NCBI GenBank assembly: GCA_044225825.1
Contig: JBGAIB010000001.1
Coordinates: forward strand, 434,001 to 498,000
Reading direction: 5' to 3'
Length of the DNA: 64,000 bases
Source: Bog-950 sp044225825
GTDB taxonomy: Bacteria > Bacteroidota > Bacteroidia > Chitinophagales > LD1
Positions 62,468-64,000 of the stretch are shown here, one piece after another. How positions within the stretch are numbered: position 1 is the stretch's first letter; each line of letters opens with the position of its first letter. Made by a program: the position numbers and the translations under genes. The notes under the pieces are model-generated. The model did not search any database, was not told where the DNA came from, and saw only the letters and a list, made by a program, of their open reading frames with translations.

Positions 62468-63268
62468 ATGAGCAGACTTATATTACTCCTTTTTTGCACT
62501 ACCGCTTCGCTGCTGGTAGTTGCGCAAAATGTGGGCATAGGCACCAACAACCCGCAAACAAAATTAACTGTGGCAGGAGGAATCAGTTCGATGCCGGTAG
62601 CCGGCTATCCCGATAGTATGGTTCTAATCCCCTCCAATATATCAGTATATAATCTACTCGCTTCTCCCGCCCACACGAATAACCTCCTGCAACTCGACTC
62701 TCCGGCCAACGGTCAATTTTTAACTATTATAAATAGCGATAACGACACGGCATGGCTGGCAGGAATTTCCATTTCTCCTCTCCACTCTGCCGCCTTTGTT
62801 TACGCTTCCTCCTCCTGGCATTTAACCGCCCGTAGCGACGAAACCTATGCCGCAGGCGGCAATCTCGATAATGCGTACAACTTTGGCGGTGCCGGCATAG
62901 GCCGCATTATCAATGCAAGCAATGGGGCGGTAACTATTCAGGGTACGGATGGATTAGATGTAACCGGTACGCTGGGCGTCGGCGATACCGTTTCTCCAAT
63001 GGCTGGCCCGCGCCTGTTGTTTAACCCCCGCAAGGCAGCCTTCATGGCAGGTAACGATGAATTTGGCTGGTATACCGATTCTGTCATCGGCGAAAACTCA
63101 ATTGCCTTAGGGCATAACGTTCTGGCCTCTGGCAGCAACGCAGTTGCCCTCGGGGCTATCACTACGGCAGGTAACGAGTATGCTACCGCTCTTGGCACCG
63201 GGGCATTCGCTTATGGTAAAACATCCCTGGCCTTTACAGGTGGTATAGCCAATGGAGAAAAAGTATAG
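62468..63268 (+). CDS. YadA-head-like secreted repeat protein, N-terminal part before a frameshift
   Basis: The reading frame of 266 codons starts with a signal peptide (MSRLILLLFCTTASLLVVAQ). A NVGIGTNNPQTKLTVAGG motif follows, as in many Bacteroidota surface and fibre proteins. After an uncharacterised beta-rich segment come short head repeats (NSIALGHNVLASGSNAVALG) like the YadA coiled-coil-adhesin head. The frame ends at a TAG at 63266 that follows the 5-A run 63258-63262, while the same repeats continue in another frame. A missing A, real or from sequencing, restores continuity, giving GEKSIAAQGG across the junction. Confidence 0.78.
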   Translation: MSRLILLLFCTTASLLVVAQNVGIGTNNPQTKLTVAGGISSMPVAGYPDSMVLIPSNISVYNLLASPAHTNNLLQLDSPANGQFLTIINSDNDTAWLAGISISPLHSAAFVYASSSWHLTARSDETYAAGGNLDNAYNFGGAGIGRIINASNGAVTIQGTDGLDVTGTLGVGDTVSPMAGPRLLFNPRKAAFMAGNDEFGWYTDSVIGENSIALGHNVLASGSNAVALGAITTAGNEYATALGTGAFAYGKTSLAFTGGIANGEKV

Positions 63269-64000
63269 CCGCACAAGGGGGAACCGCAAATGCCTTCTAT
63301 GGCACTGCTATAGGGCTTGGCACCATAGCAAATGGAAATTACTCCACCGTATTTGGCTTTGATGCACAAAGCAATGGCGAGGCTTCCTTTGCCGCCGGGT
63401 TCTCCAGTAATGCTTCCGGCTTCGCCAGTATTGCACTGGGCAATAACGCCAACGCAATTGGTTCACATAGCGTTGGCTTTTCCTTTTCGCATGCTGTGGG
63501 CGATGTCTCATTAGCTGCAAGCGGTGCTACCGCAAACGGCCAGGCTTCAATTGCTATGGGTACGGATGCTTACGCCGATGCAGCCAATGGTGTAGCAATC
63601 GGCGCAGGTTCCAGGGCTATCGGTGGTAACGCCATCGCAATCGGTCAATCTACGGCCAATGGCTTATCCAGCATTGCTTTGGGCATGGGCGCAGTTGCCA
63701 ACGGCCAGGGTAGCACCGCCCTGTCATGGGGCCAGGCAAGCGGTTTTAATTCCCTTGCCGCAGCTAATGGTACAAGTTCAGGCGTTTACTCCGTTGCGCT
63801 TGGCAGCGCAACTACAGCCGCCGGAGATTATTCAATAGCACTGGGGTTTAATGCATCGGCGAATGCTCAGGCATCTGTGGCGCTCGGGAACGGTGCAGTA
63901 GCAAGTGCGGATGGTGCTCTGGCTCTTTGTTTGGGCTCCGCTTCGGGATTGCACTCGCTTGCTTTTGGGCAGGATGCAGAAGCAACTAACACCGCAAGTA
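63268..64000 (+). pseudogene. YadA-head-like repeat protein, downstream part after the frameshift, runs off the window
   Basis: In the frame starting at 63268 the DNA encodes 244 codons without a stop: about 15 head-type repeats of about 14-16 residues, with A-x-G-x2-S-x-A-x-G spacing (ASIALGNNANAIGS, YSIALGFNASANAQASVALG). There is no in-frame start codon or ribosome site at the beginning, so this is the continuation of the gene that starts at 62468. Three explanations are possible: a sequencing or assembly error, a true mutation, or ribosomal slippage. The C-terminal end is outside the window. Confidence 0.75.

Overview
This 64-kb window is chromosomal DNA from a member of the Bacteroidota, most likely Chitinophagales or a close relative. 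The case rests on three things. Several secreted proteins end in type IX secretion (T9SS) sorting domains: four of type A, and one of the gliding-motility-associated type B. There are Bacteroidota-specific conserved families and lipoproteins with short lipoboxes. Most genes lack a strong Shine-Dalgarno sequence. No phage, insertion sequence, CRISPR array or replication origin was seen. The genes are mostly housekeeping, with a few accessory islands.

Layout. 1-3.2 kb: Xaa-Pro aminopeptidase, phosphatidylserine synthase, PurS and RsmI. 3.2-7.0 kb: a fasciclin lipoprotein, then nadA-nadB and a small lipoprotein. 7.3-8.5 kb: a nitrosative-stress module made of the di-iron repair protein Ric and a three-cysteine Rrf2 (NsrR-like) regulator. 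8.7-15.1 kb: a clade II nitrous-oxide reductase operon in the order cytochrome c, nosZ, membrane protein, nosL, nosD, nosF, nosY, preceded by an FNR/CRP-like box and a TAnnTTTG promoter element. 15.1-21.8 kb: a T9SS type B protein, SDR threonine dehydrogenase, a GNAT-like protein and an M16 protease pair.

21.9-26.5 kb is the most unusual stretch. A small Cys-tailed protein is followed by a strong terminator-like hairpin and then a stand-alone protein-arginine-deiminase-like enzyme. Convergent to these is a large helical protein whose paralogue lies at 42-44 kb. After it come three tiny LuxR-type HTH proteins, each with an inverted repeat upstream.

26.6-43 kb holds a YfhO-like membrane protein and glycosyltransferase, T9SS proteins, thymidine kinase, an L,D-transpeptidase, a fatty-acid hydroxylase-like protein, tryptophanase, a His-rich CDF transporter and a TPR protein. 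44.3-46.8 kb is a collagen-like surface protein with three in-register 162-bp repeats. 47-57 kb has M1 and S66 peptidases, MetRS, T9SS proteins, a lipocalin-like protein, a DUF1826-like protein and tRNA-Arg(CCT). 57.5-64 kb has an outer-membrane barrel, a LuxR response regulator, a propeller sensor kinase, and a YadA-head-like repeat protein interrupted by a frameshift and running off the window end.

Read together, the cell is a respiratory heterotroph that can reduce N2O and repair nitrosative damage. It builds an elaborate surface by T9SS and uses perfect-stem hairpins as bidirectional terminators between convergent genes.
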